Source of the DNA: Chitinophagaceae bacterium
GTDB lineage: Bacteria; Bacteroidota; Bacteroidia; Chitinophagales; Chitinophagaceae
Direction of reading: 5' to 3'
Assembly: GCA_016721725.1 (NCBI GenBank)
Contig: JADKHN010000001.1
Coordinates: 1,364,001-1,428,000, forward strand
Length of the DNA stretch: 64,000 nt
Shown here: in pieces, positions 16,287 to 23,944 of the stretch
Numbering within the stretch: position 1 is the stretch's first letter
Layout of the letters: every line of letters starts with the position of its first letter
Position numbers and translations under genes: made by a program
Notes under the pieces: model-generated
What the model saw: the letters and a program-made list of their open reading frames with translations, nothing else
Database searches by the model: none
What the model was told of the DNA's origin: nothing

Positions 16287-16724
16287 TCAGCGCCTGGCCT
16301 TGAAAAAGTCCTTCATTAGCTGGGCGCAGGGCTCTTCCAGCACTCCGCCCTGCAGTTCGGTCCTGGGATGGAAGGGATTCCTGGCACCGGTACTCTTGCG
16401 GTAGCCGTTCTTTTCATCGGATGCGCCGTAGACAATACGTCCGATCTTGCTCCAGTAAAGAGCCCCGCTGCACATCAGGCAAGGCTCCAGGGTGACATAG
16501 AGGGTGGCTTCCGGAAGGTATTTACTCCCCAGGGATTGAAAGGCCGAGGTCAGGGCCAGGATCTCGGCATGGGCCGTGCAATCGTTCAAAAGTTCCACCT
16601 GGTTATGCCCGCGGGCGATCACCTGGTCGTTCATGACGATGACAGCCCCTACCGGAACTTCTTCCGCATCGAATGCCTTTCGGGCTTCTTTCAGGGCTTG
16701 TTGCATAAAGTGTTCGTCGGTCAT
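16287..16724 (-). CDS. tadA: tRNA-specific adenosine deaminase
   Basis: 145 residues of the cytidine/deoxycytidylate deaminase fold. TadA converts A34 to inosine in the tRNA-Arg anticodon. Zinc ligands and the proton shuttle are visible as His52-Ala-Glu54 (H-A-E-I-L-A-L) and the P-C-L-M-C motif (Cys82, Cys85). A-R-G-H-N near 37-41 and a C-terminal F-x-x-R-R also fit TadA rather than guanine deaminases. It faces away from the aldehyde dehydrogenase gene; overlapping divergent promoters lie between them (a minus-strand TAAATTTG at 16843-16850). Confidence 0.93.
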   Translation of the reverse strand: MTDEHFMQQALKEARKAFDAEEVPVGAVIVMNDQVIARGHNQVELLNDCTAHAEILALTSAFQSLGSKYLPEATLYVTLEPCLMCSGALYWSKIGRIVYGASDEKNGYRKSTGARNPFHPRTELQGGVLEEPCAQLMKDFFKARR

Positions 16725-16832
16725 GGATGAAGTTTATAAACTAAGAGGATTCAGGAGGAAAAGAGGCGGAAAGAGTTTGGGCAGCAGGACTCTTTTCTTT
16801 CTTTTTCTCTTTTCTGCTCTTAGCCCTTTCAG

Positions 16833-16850
16833 TACCTTGCTGCAAATTTA
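16833..16850. promoter_or_regulatory. Divergent promoter region between tadA and aldehyde dehydrogenase
   Basis: TACCTTGC on the plus strand (16833-16840, one mismatch to TAnnTTTG) points to the aldehyde dehydrogenase gene, and TAAATTTG on the minus strand (16843-16850, exact) points to tadA. The two -7 elements are adjacent, so the polymerases would compete. Confidence 0.45.
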
Positions 16851-16856
16851 AACCTA

Positions 16857-18230
16857 ATGGCCAATATTCAGGAACTTTCAGCGATGCGGCGGTATTTTGA
16901 GTCGGGAGTGACCAAGCCCTATGCTTTCCGGAAAAAACAACTCATTGTACTCCGGGATGCGATAAAGGCCCATGAATTAGAATTGCAGGAAGCCCTTTAT
17001 ACTGACCTGAAGAAAAGTCCGGAAGAATGCTGGGTCACCGAGACCGGCTTCCTGCTCGCCGAGATCAACCATGCCTTGAAACATTTGCGGCAGTGGATGG
17101 AAACGGAATCCGTATCCACCAACCTGGTCAACCTGCCATCAAAAAGTTATATCCTTCGCGAACCCCTGGGGGTTACTCTCATTATTGGTCCCTGGAATTA
17201 TCCCCTTCAGTTGTTGATGAATCCATTGGTGGGGTCCATGGCAGCGGGTAATTGCACGGTTTTAAAAGCGTCTGAATTCGCACCGGCTACCGGACTTGTC
17301 ATGCGTAAATTGATCGAAGGGACCTTTGATCCTGATTACATTCGATTTGTGGATGGGGATGGGGCGACGGTGATCCCCGCCATGATGAACCCATTCAGTT
17401 TCGATCATGTATTTTATACCGGTAGTTCCATGGTGGGCAGGCTCATTTATAAAATGGCGGCGGAAAGGCTGGTACCGGTTACGCTGGAACTGGGCGGAAA
17501 AAGCCCCTGTGTGGTCGAATCGGATGCCAATATAAAAGTGGCGGCGAAACGTATTGTCATGACCAAGTTCTCCAATGCGGGGCAGATGTGTGTGGCGCCT
17601 GATTATGTGCTGGTACATGAATCAAAAAAGGCAGCATTGGTCGACGCCATGAAAAAAACCATACTGGCTTTCTTTGGTGAAGAGGCTTCCGAAACTTATG
17701 GATATGGCAAGATCATTAATGAAAAACAATTCGATCGTCTTTGCACTTATCTCGGGCAGGGAAAAATTATACAGGGCGGAAGAACGGATCGCTCAAAACT
17801 TTTCATTGAGCCTACCCTGTTAGATGAGGTGTCACTTGATGCAGCTGTGATGCATGACGAGATATTCGGTCCGATATTGCCGGTGATCAGTTTCAAGGAT
17901 GCAGATGAGGCACGCGCCATCATCGCCCGAAACCCCAACCCACTGGCTTTTTATATTTTCACTTCCTCGAAACAAAAAGAGAACGAATGGCTGGGGTCCG
18001 TCGCTTTCGGTGGCGGTTGTGTCAATAATGCCAGCTGGCATCTCACTAACCACGCTTTGCCATTCGGCGGACGGGGTTTCAGCGGCACAGGCCAGTACCA
18101 TGGCCGCTTTTCATTCGAGACCTTCAGCCATAAGAAATCCATCATGAAAACTCCTACCTGGTTCGATCCCGCGATCAAGTATCCGCCATTGAAGGGCAAG
18201 CTCAGGTTATTCAAATGGATCATCCGGTAA
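16857..18230 (+). CDS. Aldehyde dehydrogenase (ALDH3-like)
   Basis: 457 residues, slightly shorter than classic ALDHs and closest in length to ALDH3/YwdH types. It oxidises aldehydes to acids with NAD(P)+. The catalytic set is complete: G-P-W-N-Y-P with Asn114, E-L-G-G-K-S-P with Glu211, and G-Q-M-C-V-A-P with the nucleophile Cys245. G-F-S-G-T-G near the C terminus is also present. C-terminal basic residues (K-G-K-L-R-L-F-K-W-I-I-R) could give peripheral membrane contact, as in fatty-aldehyde ALDH3 enzymes. An AlkB-like hydroxylase is encoded 28 kb away, so a link to long-chain aldehydes is possible but only inferred. Confidence 0.93.
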   Translation: MANIQELSAMRRYFESGVTKPYAFRKKQLIVLRDAIKAHELELQEALYTDLKKSPEECWVTETGFLLAEINHALKHLRQWMETESVSTNLVNLPSKSYILREPLGVTLIIGPWNYPLQLLMNPLVGSMAAGNCTVLKASEFAPATGLVMRKLIEGTFDPDYIRFVDGDGATVIPAMMNPFSFDHVFYTGSSMVGRLIYKMAAERLVPVTLELGGKSPCVVESDANIKVAAKRIVMTKFSNAGQMCVAPDYVLVHESKKAALVDAMKKTILAFFGEEASETYGYGKIINEKQFDRLCTYLGQGKIIQGGRTDRSKLFIEPTLLDEVSLDAAVMHDEIFGPILPVISFKDADEARAIIARNPNPLAFYIFTSSKQKENEWLGSVAFGGGCVNNASWHLTNHALPFGGRGFSGTGQYHGRFSFETFSHKKSIMKTPTWFDPAIKYPPLKGKLRLFKWIIR

Positions 18231-18255
18231 TTGTTCTAAAAAGGTTTATTTATCC

Positions 18256-18270
18256 CACAAAGGCACAAAG
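18256..18270 (+). repeat. Left 15-bp inverted repeat flanking the GxxExxY gene
   Basis: CACAAAGGCACAAAG, the exact reverse complement of 18828-18842. The two copies bracket the GxxExxY gene, 573 bp start to start. A degenerate third copy (CCCACAAAGG...CGCAAAGG) lies at about 18881-18910. Confidence 0.9.
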
Positions 18271-18432
18271 AATTTAATTTTTAATTCAAAGCTCTATCCG
18301 GGTATAGGATAAAATTCACTTTAATGAATTTACCACGCTCGTTATCTGTTTATTTTCTCATGTTATGCGGTTAGTTTTCACGAGACTAAGTGACTTTTTA
18401 TGAAGAAATTGTCGATTCATTAGTAGCATATC

Positions 18433-18822
18433 ATGACAGAAAATGAACTGGCAACAATTGCAGTGAATATTTGTTATACTCTTCACACAAAACTTGGGCC
18501 GGGGTTGTTGGAAAGTATATATGAGACGGCTTTTGCTGTTGAATTGAAAAAAAGAGGCATTCCTTTTTCCAGGCAACGGGGAATTCCTGCCTTTTATGAA
18601 GGAGAGGACCTGGGTATTGGTTTCAGGGCTGACATAATAATGGAAGACAAATTGTTGGTTGAATTAAAATCTGTTGAAAGGCTGGAAAAAGTCCATCACA
18701 AAATTGTATTGACCTATTTAAGACTTTCAGGAATTAAGCTAGCCATTCTGGTTAACTTTAATGTGGAGTTGATAAAAGAAGGCATTCATCGTAAAATCAA
18801 CGGAGACCTGTTTTATTCATAA
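18433..18822 (+). CDS. GxxExxY family protein
   Basis: 129 residues. The family signature is seen as G-P-G-L-L-E-S-I-Y-E near residues 22-31. A later F-R-A-D-I-I and L-V-E-L-K-S-V-E give the D...E-x-K spacing of PD-(D/E)XK nuclease-like folds. The biochemical role of the family is unknown. Base composition is more AT-rich and codon use less GC-biased than in neighbouring genes, and the gene is enclosed by a perfect 15-bp inverted repeat, which suggests a small acquired cassette. The ATG at 18433 precedes the conserved N-terminal helix. Confidence 0.9.
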   Translation: MTENELATIAVNICYTLHTKLGPGLLESIYETAFAVELKKRGIPFSRQRGIPAFYEGEDLGIGFRADIIMEDKLLVELKSVERLEKVHHKIVLTYLRLSGIKLAILVNFNVELIKEGIHRKINGDLFYS

Positions 18823-18827
18823 GTATC

Positions 18828-18842
18828 CTTTGTGCCTTTGTG
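18828..18842 (+). repeat. Right 15-bp inverted repeat flanking the GxxExxY gene
   Basis: CTTTGTGCCTTTGTG, the exact inverse of 18256-18270, six nt after the GxxExxY stop codon. Confidence 0.9.
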
Positions 18843-18854
18843 AGATATTAAAAA

Positions 18855-18871
18855 TCTCGCCGAAGGCGAGA
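18855..18871. repeat. Short hairpin TCTCGCC-GAA-GGCGAGA
   Basis: Seven-bp perfect stem with a GAA loop, right after the right-hand inverted repeat. No T-run follows. It resembles short dispersed palindromes rather than a terminator and may belong to the GxxExxY cassette. Confidence 0.7.
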
Positions 18872-18958
18872 ATGAAGATTTCCCACAAAGGAGAAAAAGG
18901 ACGCAAAGGTTTTATATTCTGAACTTTTAAAAATATTTGACTTGCTAAAATAATACTG

Positions 18959-19648
18959 ATGCACTACAAAAAATGGTTGAAAAGAGGAGCCGTCGTTTTC
19001 TTGCTGTTAGTCATTAGCTTTGTCGCCTATGTGCAGATCGTTAACCGCCATTCAAAAAACATGACCATCAAGCAAAAAATACTGAAAGCCGTTTACCCCG
19101 CCTTTATCTGGTGGACCAAACTGAACGGCAAGGGCACGAAGGCGATCGCGAACGGACAAACAGAACCACCGGTTCCATTTTATTCGCTGACAGACACCCT
19201 CATCAACGGGCAGCCTTTCCCTTTTGATTCCCTGCGGGGGAAGAAGGTATTGCTGGTCAATACCGCCAGCGACTGCGGCTATACCCCGCAATACACGGGG
19301 CTGGAGGAATTGTACCGGCAAAACAAAGACCACCTGGTCGTGATCGGTTTTCCGGCCAATGATTTCAAAGAACAGGAAAAAGGGGCTGATGCCGATATCG
19401 CCCAATTCTGCAAGCTGAATTTTGGAGTAAGCTTTCCGCTGATGGTGAAGAGCAGTGTTGTGAAAGGGGAGGGACAAAACCCTGTCTTTACCTGGCTCAC
19501 CGATCCATCGAAGAACGGGTGGAACAGCAAACAGCCGGCCTGGAATTTTTCTAAGTATCTTGTGGATGAGAGAGGCAGGCTGACCCATTATTTCGGTTCA
19601 TCCGTGGAACCCATGTCAGATGAAGTTCTCAACGCCATAAAAAAGTAA
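18959..19648 (+). CDS. Glutathione peroxidase family protein, membrane-anchored
   Basis: 229 residues, longer than the usual 160 because of an N-terminal membrane helix (about 10-26) and a linker. The thioredoxin-fold peroxidase domain spans about 70-229. The catalytic tetrad can be placed at Cys106 (N-T-A-S-D-C-G-Y), Gln139 (K-E-Q-E), and Trp195-Asn196 (A-W-N-F). The P-C-N-Q-F resolving-type motif is altered to P-A-N-D-F, so one commonly present Cys is missing; Cys151 might serve. It likely reduces peroxides at the outer face of the inner membrane, with thioredoxin-like donors. Only three nt separate it from the next gene. Confidence 0.9.
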   Translation: MHYKKWLKRGAVVFLLLVISFVAYVQIVNRHSKNMTIKQKILKAVYPAFIWWTKLNGKGTKAIANGQTEPPVPFYSLTDTLINGQPFPFDSLRGKKVLLVNTASDCGYTPQYTGLEELYRQNKDHLVVIGFPANDFKEQEKGADADIAQFCKLNFGVSFPLMVKSSVVKGEGQNPVFTWLTDPSKNGWNSKQPAWNFSKYLVDERGRLTHYFGSSVEPMSDEVLNAIKK

Positions 19649-19651
19649 CCC

Positions 19652-20185
19652 ATGCTTGAACTGCGCGATTTCACGTTCGTCCATAAATATTTCATCGGGG
19701 AAAAACAGGAGAGCCTGCTCTTCCTGGTCCTGGGCATCACCGCCATCATCGCGGCCATCATCTTCTATTTCTTCATAAAAACCCATCCTGCCTGCTTTAA
19801 AGGCGCAGCCATTCCTTTGATGGCCATTGGGTTGATCCAGGTGACCGTCGGCTATACCGTTTATGCCCGCAGCGACAAACAACGCCTGGATATTGCCTAC
19901 ACCCTCGGCACAGAACCCGTTTCCTATGCAAAGACCGTTGAACTGCCGAGAATGGAAAAAGTGATGAAGAATTTCGGGATCTACCGCTGGGTAGAGATCG
20001 TACTTGCCCTTCTGGGCATTGGCCTGTTCTTTTATTTCCGTACAAACCCCGAAAAAGAATTCCTGAAGGGATTGGGTATCGCATTGGCGATACAGGCCTT
20101 ACTGATGCTGGGCGCAGATGCCTTCGCGGAAAAAAGAGGGAGGATTTACACCAATGAGCTCAACAAACTGATTCCGGGAAAATGA
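19652..20185 (+). CDS. Hypothetical four-helix membrane protein
   Basis: 177 residues, not recognised as a known family. Hydrophobic segments lie at about 22-42, 52-70, 110-127 and 135-155, joined by short charged loops. The N terminus and the C-terminal tail (K-R-G-R-I-Y-T-N-E-L-N-K-L) are soluble. It starts 3 nt after the gpx stop, so translation is probably coupled and the protein may work with the peroxidase, but nothing in the sequence shows how. Ends 33 nt before the converging dusB. Confidence 0.75.
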   Translation: MLELRDFTFVHKYFIGEKQESLLFLVLGITAIIAAIIFYFFIKTHPACFKGAAIPLMAIGLIQVTVGYTVYARSDKQRLDIAYTLGTEPVSYAKTVELPRMEKVMKNFGIYRWVEIVLALLGIGLFFYFRTNPEKEFLKGLGIALAIQALLMLGADAFAEKRGRIYTNELNKLIPGK

Positions 20186-20218
20186 ACAGCCTGCCAGTTA
20201 AATTTTTTAAACGATCGG

Positions 20219-21256
20219 TCATAACGGGCATTTCTCGTGATAGTTGATCAATTCGATCGGCGCCTTTTCAAACTGGTAGCCTGCGTATTTAACCGCGATC
20301 TCATCCAATACCTCATCGATCTCCTCAACGGTTTTTAACGTCACCAGTTTGTAACGGTATTCCTTGATATTGGGCATGCCTTTCAGGTAATTGGCGTAAT
20401 GACGGCGCATTTCAAATATGCCTACCACCGGTCCTTTCCATTCGAATGATTTATGGAGGTGCTTCTTGCAAACGGCCACCCGGTCTTCGATGGTGGGGGC
20501 GGGCAGGTGTGCTCCCGTCTTCAGGAAATGCTTGATCTCGTTGAAGATCCAGGGATACCCGATCGCGGCACGACCGATCATGATGCCGTCAACACCATAC
20601 CGGTTCTTGTATTCCAGGGCTTTTTCCGGACTGTCGATATCGCCATTGCCGAAAATGGGGATGGTGATACGCGGGTTGCTTTTCACTTTCCCGATCAGTT
20701 CCCAGTCGGCATCACCCTTGTACATCTGGGTTCTTGTCCTGCCGTGGATCGCCAGCGCCTGGATGCCAGCATCCTGTAACCGTTCAGCCACCTCTTCGAT
20801 ATTCTTGGTCTTATCATCCCAGCCTAATCTTGTTTTTACGGTCACCGGCAAACGAGTCGATTTCACCACAGCTGAGGTCAGTCGTACCATCAGGTCGATA
20901 TCTTTCAACACCCCAGCACCCGCACCTTTTAAGGCCACTTTCTTTACCGGGCAACCAAAGTTGATATCAAGCAGGTCGGGATTGGTCACATCCACGATTT
21001 TCGCCGCCAGGGACAGGCTCTCCTCATCACCACCGAAGATCTGGATGCCAACGGGTTTTTCGTAATCAAAGATGTCCAGTTTTTTCCGGCTCTTGATGGC
21101 ATCCCGGATCAACCCTTCGCTTGAAATGAACTCCGTGTACATCAGGTCGGCCCCATGGTCCTTACAGACCGCCCGGAACGGCGGGTCGCTGACATCCTCC
21201 ATGGGAGCCAGCAACAAAGGGAAATCGGGTAATGTGATATGACCTATACTGGGCAT
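20219..21256 (-). CDS. dusB: tRNA-dihydrouridine synthase DusB
   Basis: 345 residues. The enzyme reduces uridines in the tRNA D-loop with FMN and NAD(P)H. It shows the family pattern: L-A-P-M-E-D-V-S-D near residue 17, N-F-G-C-P-V-K-K with catalytic Cys102, the K-T-R-L-G-W motif near 141-146, I-H-G-R-T-R near 170, and the G-N-G-D-I phosphate-binding stretch. The C-terminal helical recognition domain (about 245-345) is complete. A -7 element on the minus strand is about 40 nt upstream, and the gene diverges from the CPBP gene. Confidence 0.95.
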   Translation of the reverse strand: MPSIGHITLPDFPLLLAPMEDVSDPPFRAVCKDHGADLMYTEFISSEGLIRDAIKSRKKLDIFDYEKPVGIQIFGGDEESLSLAAKIVDVTNPDLLDINFGCPVKKVALKGAGAGVLKDIDLMVRLTSAVVKSTRLPVTVKTRLGWDDKTKNIEEVAERLQDAGIQALAIHGRTRTQMYKGDADWELIGKVKSNPRITIPIFGNGDIDSPEKALEYKNRYGVDGIMIGRAAIGYPWIFNEIKHFLKTGAHLPAPTIEDRVAVCKKHLHKSFEWKGPVVGIFEMRRHYANYLKGMPNIKEYRYKLVTLKTVEEIDEVLDEIAVKYAGYQFEKAPIELINYHEKCPL

Positions 21257-21296
21257 TTTATTTTTTAAACCTTTTAGTCATTGTATATTGCGAGCG

Positions 21297-21304
21297 CAAA
21301 TTTA
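21297..21304 (-). promoter_or_regulatory. -7 element of dusB
   Basis: Reads TAAATTTG on the minus strand, an exact TAnnTTTG match. A plus-strand TATATTGC (21284-21291) next to it may serve the CPBP gene, so the divergent promoters nearly overlap. Confidence 0.5.
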
Positions 21305-21323
21305 CAACTAATCGGCCAAGCAT

Positions 21324-22310
21324 ATGCTTTACAGGAGTATCAGGGGGTTTACGGGTTTCAGCCAGTTTGGTATCTTACTGGCTTTTACCGGCCTTGGCCT
21401 GGTATTGGCCGGGATCGCCCAATACCTGATCGGTTTGATGATCGTTCCTGCCGGTACCCCCGCCTCTCAAATGCCTGAAGCGATTGCCACAGCCCTGTTC
21501 AAACCGGAAAATACCGGCATGGCCAGGCTTTCTCAGGTGATGGGCACCCTATTCCTGATGTTCCTGCCCGCGCTTTTTTACCTGCTGATCTGCCATGGCC
21601 GCAATGGTTTCTGGTTGGGTTTCAACCGGTATATCAATCCTCAACAGGTTCTTATCGGGTTCATACTCATCTTTTGCGCCAATATCATCGCGGCGCCCCT
21701 GGCCGATCTCAGCAAAAGTCTGCTGGCCCATTTCCCGGGTTGGGATGCTGTTGCCCGAAAGATGGAGAACGATTATAACCGGCAGGTTACCGTTCTCAGC
21801 AATTTAAAAAGCTGGACCGAGTTTGGGATGGCCATTGTGATCATGGCTTTCTTCCCGGCCCTTTTCGAAGAACTGTTTTTCAGGGGCGCCCTGCAGAACC
21901 TGCTCGAACGATGGTGGAAAGCGCCCTGGGTTGCCGTGATCGCAACCTCCCTGGTTTTCAGCCTGATCCATATGTCGGTCTATCTTTTTTTAAGCCGGTT
22001 CATTTTAGGATTCGTTCTCGGACTCATGTACCAGCGCAGCAAGAACATCTGGGTCAATATCATCGCGCACTTTCTCAACAATACCGTAGCGGTGATCCAG
22101 TTATTCTGGCTTTCCAGGCAAGGCAAAAAGATCGAGGCCGATAAACTGGATGGAGAGATACCGCTGATCCTCGCCGGAGTTTGCGTTATCCTCATTGTTG
22201 GGTTATTCTTACTCTTTGAAAAAGCATCGGCAAAAAACCGAACCCTGGTGGCTTTTGAAGAACAGAACCTCTGGGACAACAGCGATCTCAACCGGTCCAT
22301 AGCATCATAA
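21324..22310 (+). CDS. CPBP family intramembrane glutamic endopeptidase
   Basis: 328 residues with about eight membrane helices. The three CPBP (Abi) motifs are present: E-E-L-F-F-R-G near residue 179 (the EExxxR box), F-S-L-I-H near 213, and the H-F-L-N-N box near 252. These residues form the active site of intramembrane proteases related to Rce1. Substrate unknown. A hydrophilic loop (about 130-160) precedes the catalytic core. It is followed after 11 nt by cdsA, so the pair is likely one transcription unit. Confidence 0.9.
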   Translation: MLYRSIRGFTGFSQFGILLAFTGLGLVLAGIAQYLIGLMIVPAGTPASQMPEAIATALFKPENTGMARLSQVMGTLFLMFLPALFYLLICHGRNGFWLGFNRYINPQQVLIGFILIFCANIIAAPLADLSKSLLAHFPGWDAVARKMENDYNRQVTVLSNLKSWTEFGMAIVIMAFFPALFEELFFRGALQNLLERWWKAPWVAVIATSLVFSLIHMSVYLFLSRFILGFVLGLMYQRSKNIWVNIIAHFLNNTVAVIQLFWLSRQGKKIEADKLDGEIPLILAGVCVILIVGLFLLFEKASAKNRTLVAFEEQNLWDNSDLNRSIAS

Positions 22311-22321
22311 AACAACTCCAA

Positions 22322-23008
22322 GTGGCACTGAACGTAGAAACACTGAAAACAAGGGCGCTCACGGCGCTGATCTTTGTATTGGTGATGCTGGCCGGTCTCT
22401 TGTGGGTCTATCCCGCTTTCCTGGCCCTGTTCCTGGTCATCCATTTTGGCTGTTGGTATGAGTTGATCAAGCTATTGAAGCTGATCCATGGAAAAAAATT
22501 TCCGGTCTATGCTCTGATCGGCCTGGTCTATATCACTATGCCGGTATTGATGATCGTTGACCTGCGCAGCGACGGAAATCTGTTCAAAGGGAATTTTTCC
22601 GCTGTGGATGACGGGAAGATCATCCCCTGCGCCATTTTATTTTCGATCTGGATCAATGATACCATGGCCTACCTGGTGGGATCGGTGATCGGGAAGACCC
22701 CATTCTCGAAGATCTCACCTAAGAAGACGATCGAAGGAACCCTGGGCGGTATACTGCTTTGTGTACTGACCATCGCGCTGGTTGCCCATTTTTCCGGGAT
22801 CATGCCGGTTTCCCGGGCGATCGTCATTGCCGCCACTTGTGCCATTTTCGGTACGGCGGGCGACCTGCTTGAAAGCAAGATCAAGCGCATGGCCGGAGTA
22901 AAGGACAGCGGATCTTTCATGCCGGGACACGGTGGATTCCTGGACCGATTTGATTCCTTGCTCGTTGCCATTCCATTCACCTGGATCTGCCTCAGGCTTT
23001 TTTTCTGA
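22322..23008 (+). CDS. cdsA: Phosphatidate cytidylyltransferase
   Basis: 228 residues; makes CDP-diacylglycerol from phosphatidate and CTP in the inner membrane, the branch point for phospholipids. The C-terminal signature is complete: K-K-T-I-E-G-T-L-G-G near 138-147 and D-L-L-E-S-K-I-K-R-x-x-G-V-K-D-S-G near 181-197, then P-G-H-G-G-F-L-D-R. The protein is shorter than E. coli CdsA (285), with fewer helices in the N-terminal part, as in some Bacteroidota. The start is GTG at 22322, 11 nt after the CPBP stop; no better ATG precedes the first helix. psd lies 1 kb downstream, but no pssA is in the window. Confidence 0.92.
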   Translation: MALNVETLKTRALTALIFVLVMLAGLLWVYPAFLALFLVIHFGCWYELIKLLKLIHGKKFPVYALIGLVYITMPVLMIVDLRSDGNLFKGNFSAVDDGKIIPCAILFSIWINDTMAYLVGSVIGKTPFSKISPKKTIEGTLGGILLCVLTIALVAHFSGIMPVSRAIVIAATCAIFGTAGDLLESKIKRMAGVKDSGSFMPGHGGFLDRFDSLLVAIPFTWICLRLFF

Positions 23009-23059
23009 TCCGGGTTGCTTGTGCGAAACGTTTTTAAATCATCATATAAAAAAACGGCT

Positions 23060-23749
23060 ATGAGAATGATCCTTCCCCTTTTCATGCTTTTTCTGGCGAA
23101 TGCATGTAACAGTTCAACGGAAAAGACCTCGATCAAAGAAACGCCAAAAGATTCTTCCCGTTCCCTTACCAATCCGGTGGATACCATGCCTTCATCCGCC
23201 GGTTTTGCCCTTTTGCCCTTTGATAAAGACAATTTGCCTTTGAAAGACAGTCTGCAGGGCCATCTGGTGGATGGCGCCTGTTGGAGGGACCTCGATGGGG
23301 AGAACCTGGTCATCCTCCTGCAAACGGATAATAAAATGGTCAATGACCAGCAGAACCAGCGTATAACGGCCTATGCCTATAAAAAAGAATCGGGCGCCTG
23401 GAAGCAAAAATGGCTGGTACAGGATAAGATCTCAGGTTGTGAAGTGGATGCCACCTGTACATTCTTCCCGGGATCACTGTCGGTTACCGATGTGGATCAC
23501 AATAATGTCGGTGAAGTTTGTTTCCTCTATAAATTATCCTGCAAAGGGGACGTAAGCCCGGATGATAAAAAGCTCATCCTGTATGAGGGTTCAGCAAAAT
23601 ACGCCATCCGCGGAAACACCATATTGGAATATTCAGGTGGACGGGAAGGAGGGGCCAAGAATATTGATCCCTCTTTCAACAAGGCATCAAAAGAACTGCT
23701 GGAATATGCTAATAGCCGTTGGGAACTGTTTGGGCTCACCCGGTATTGA
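23060..23749 (+). CDS. Hypothetical lipoprotein
   Basis: About 229 residues, family not recognised. The N terminus is a lipoprotein signal with the lipobox L-A-N-A-C at residue 16. The mature part is polar, with repeated D/N-rich segments (V-D-H-N-N-V-G-E-V-C resembles a D-x-D-x-D-G-like repeat loop) and four cysteines in the middle that could form disulfides. The start at 23060 is chosen because it gives a compact signal peptide; an in-frame TTG at 23015 is unlikely. It lies between cdsA and psd but shows no tie to phospholipid synthesis. Confidence 0.75.
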   Translation: MRMILPLFMLFLANACNSSTEKTSIKETPKDSSRSLTNPVDTMPSSAGFALLPFDKDNLPLKDSLQGHLVDGACWRDLDGENLVILLQTDNKMVNDQQNQRITAYAYKKESGAWKQKWLVQDKISGCEVDATCTFFPGSLSVTDVDHNNVGEVCFLYKLSCKGDVSPDDKKLILYEGSAKYAIRGNTILEYSGGREGGAKNIDPSFNKASKELLEYANSRWELFGLTRY

Positions 23750-23801
23750 TCATTTATCAAATGATCGTAAATCATCTTACGTTCCGGCAAACAGTAGAAT
23801 A

Positions 23802-23822
23802 TTATTCGTCTGAGACGAATAA
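23802..23822. repeat. First of two tandem hairpins (TTATTCGTC-TGA-GACGAATAA)
   Basis: A perfect 9-bp stem with loop TGA. It shares the core CGTC-nGA-GACGA with a second hairpin nine nt downstream. Neither has a T-run. Confidence 0.8.
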
Positions 23823-23830
23823 CCATTGCA

Positions 23831-23849
23831 TCCTCGTCAGAGACGAGGA
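23831..23849. repeat. Second tandem hairpin (TCCTCGTC-AGA-GACGAGGA)
   Basis: A perfect 8-bp stem with loop AGA and the same CGTC...GACG core as the hairpin at 23802-23822. Compensated differences in the outer stem bases suggest the structure matters, or that both derive from one palindromic repeat. Confidence 0.8.
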
Positions 23850-23919
23850 CGAGTGACGTGAAGAGAATTGCTATATGGGAATAATTGGCCTTTTGCAAGG
23901 ATAATGCCCTTCTGATTTG

Positions 23920-23927
23920 TACCTTTG
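23920..23927 (+). promoter_or_regulatory. -7 element of psd
   Basis: TACCTTTG, exact match to TAnnTTTG, 17 nt before the psd ATG. The nearest TTG (23893-23895) is 24 nt upstream, a little far. Confidence 0.6.
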
Positions 23928-23944
23928 CCCCTTAAACAAATTCA

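Noticed and set aside
18828..18911. Possible CRISPR-like repeat near the GxxExxY gene
   Set aside because: Only two or three copies, inverted rather than direct, with no uniform spacers and no cas genes.
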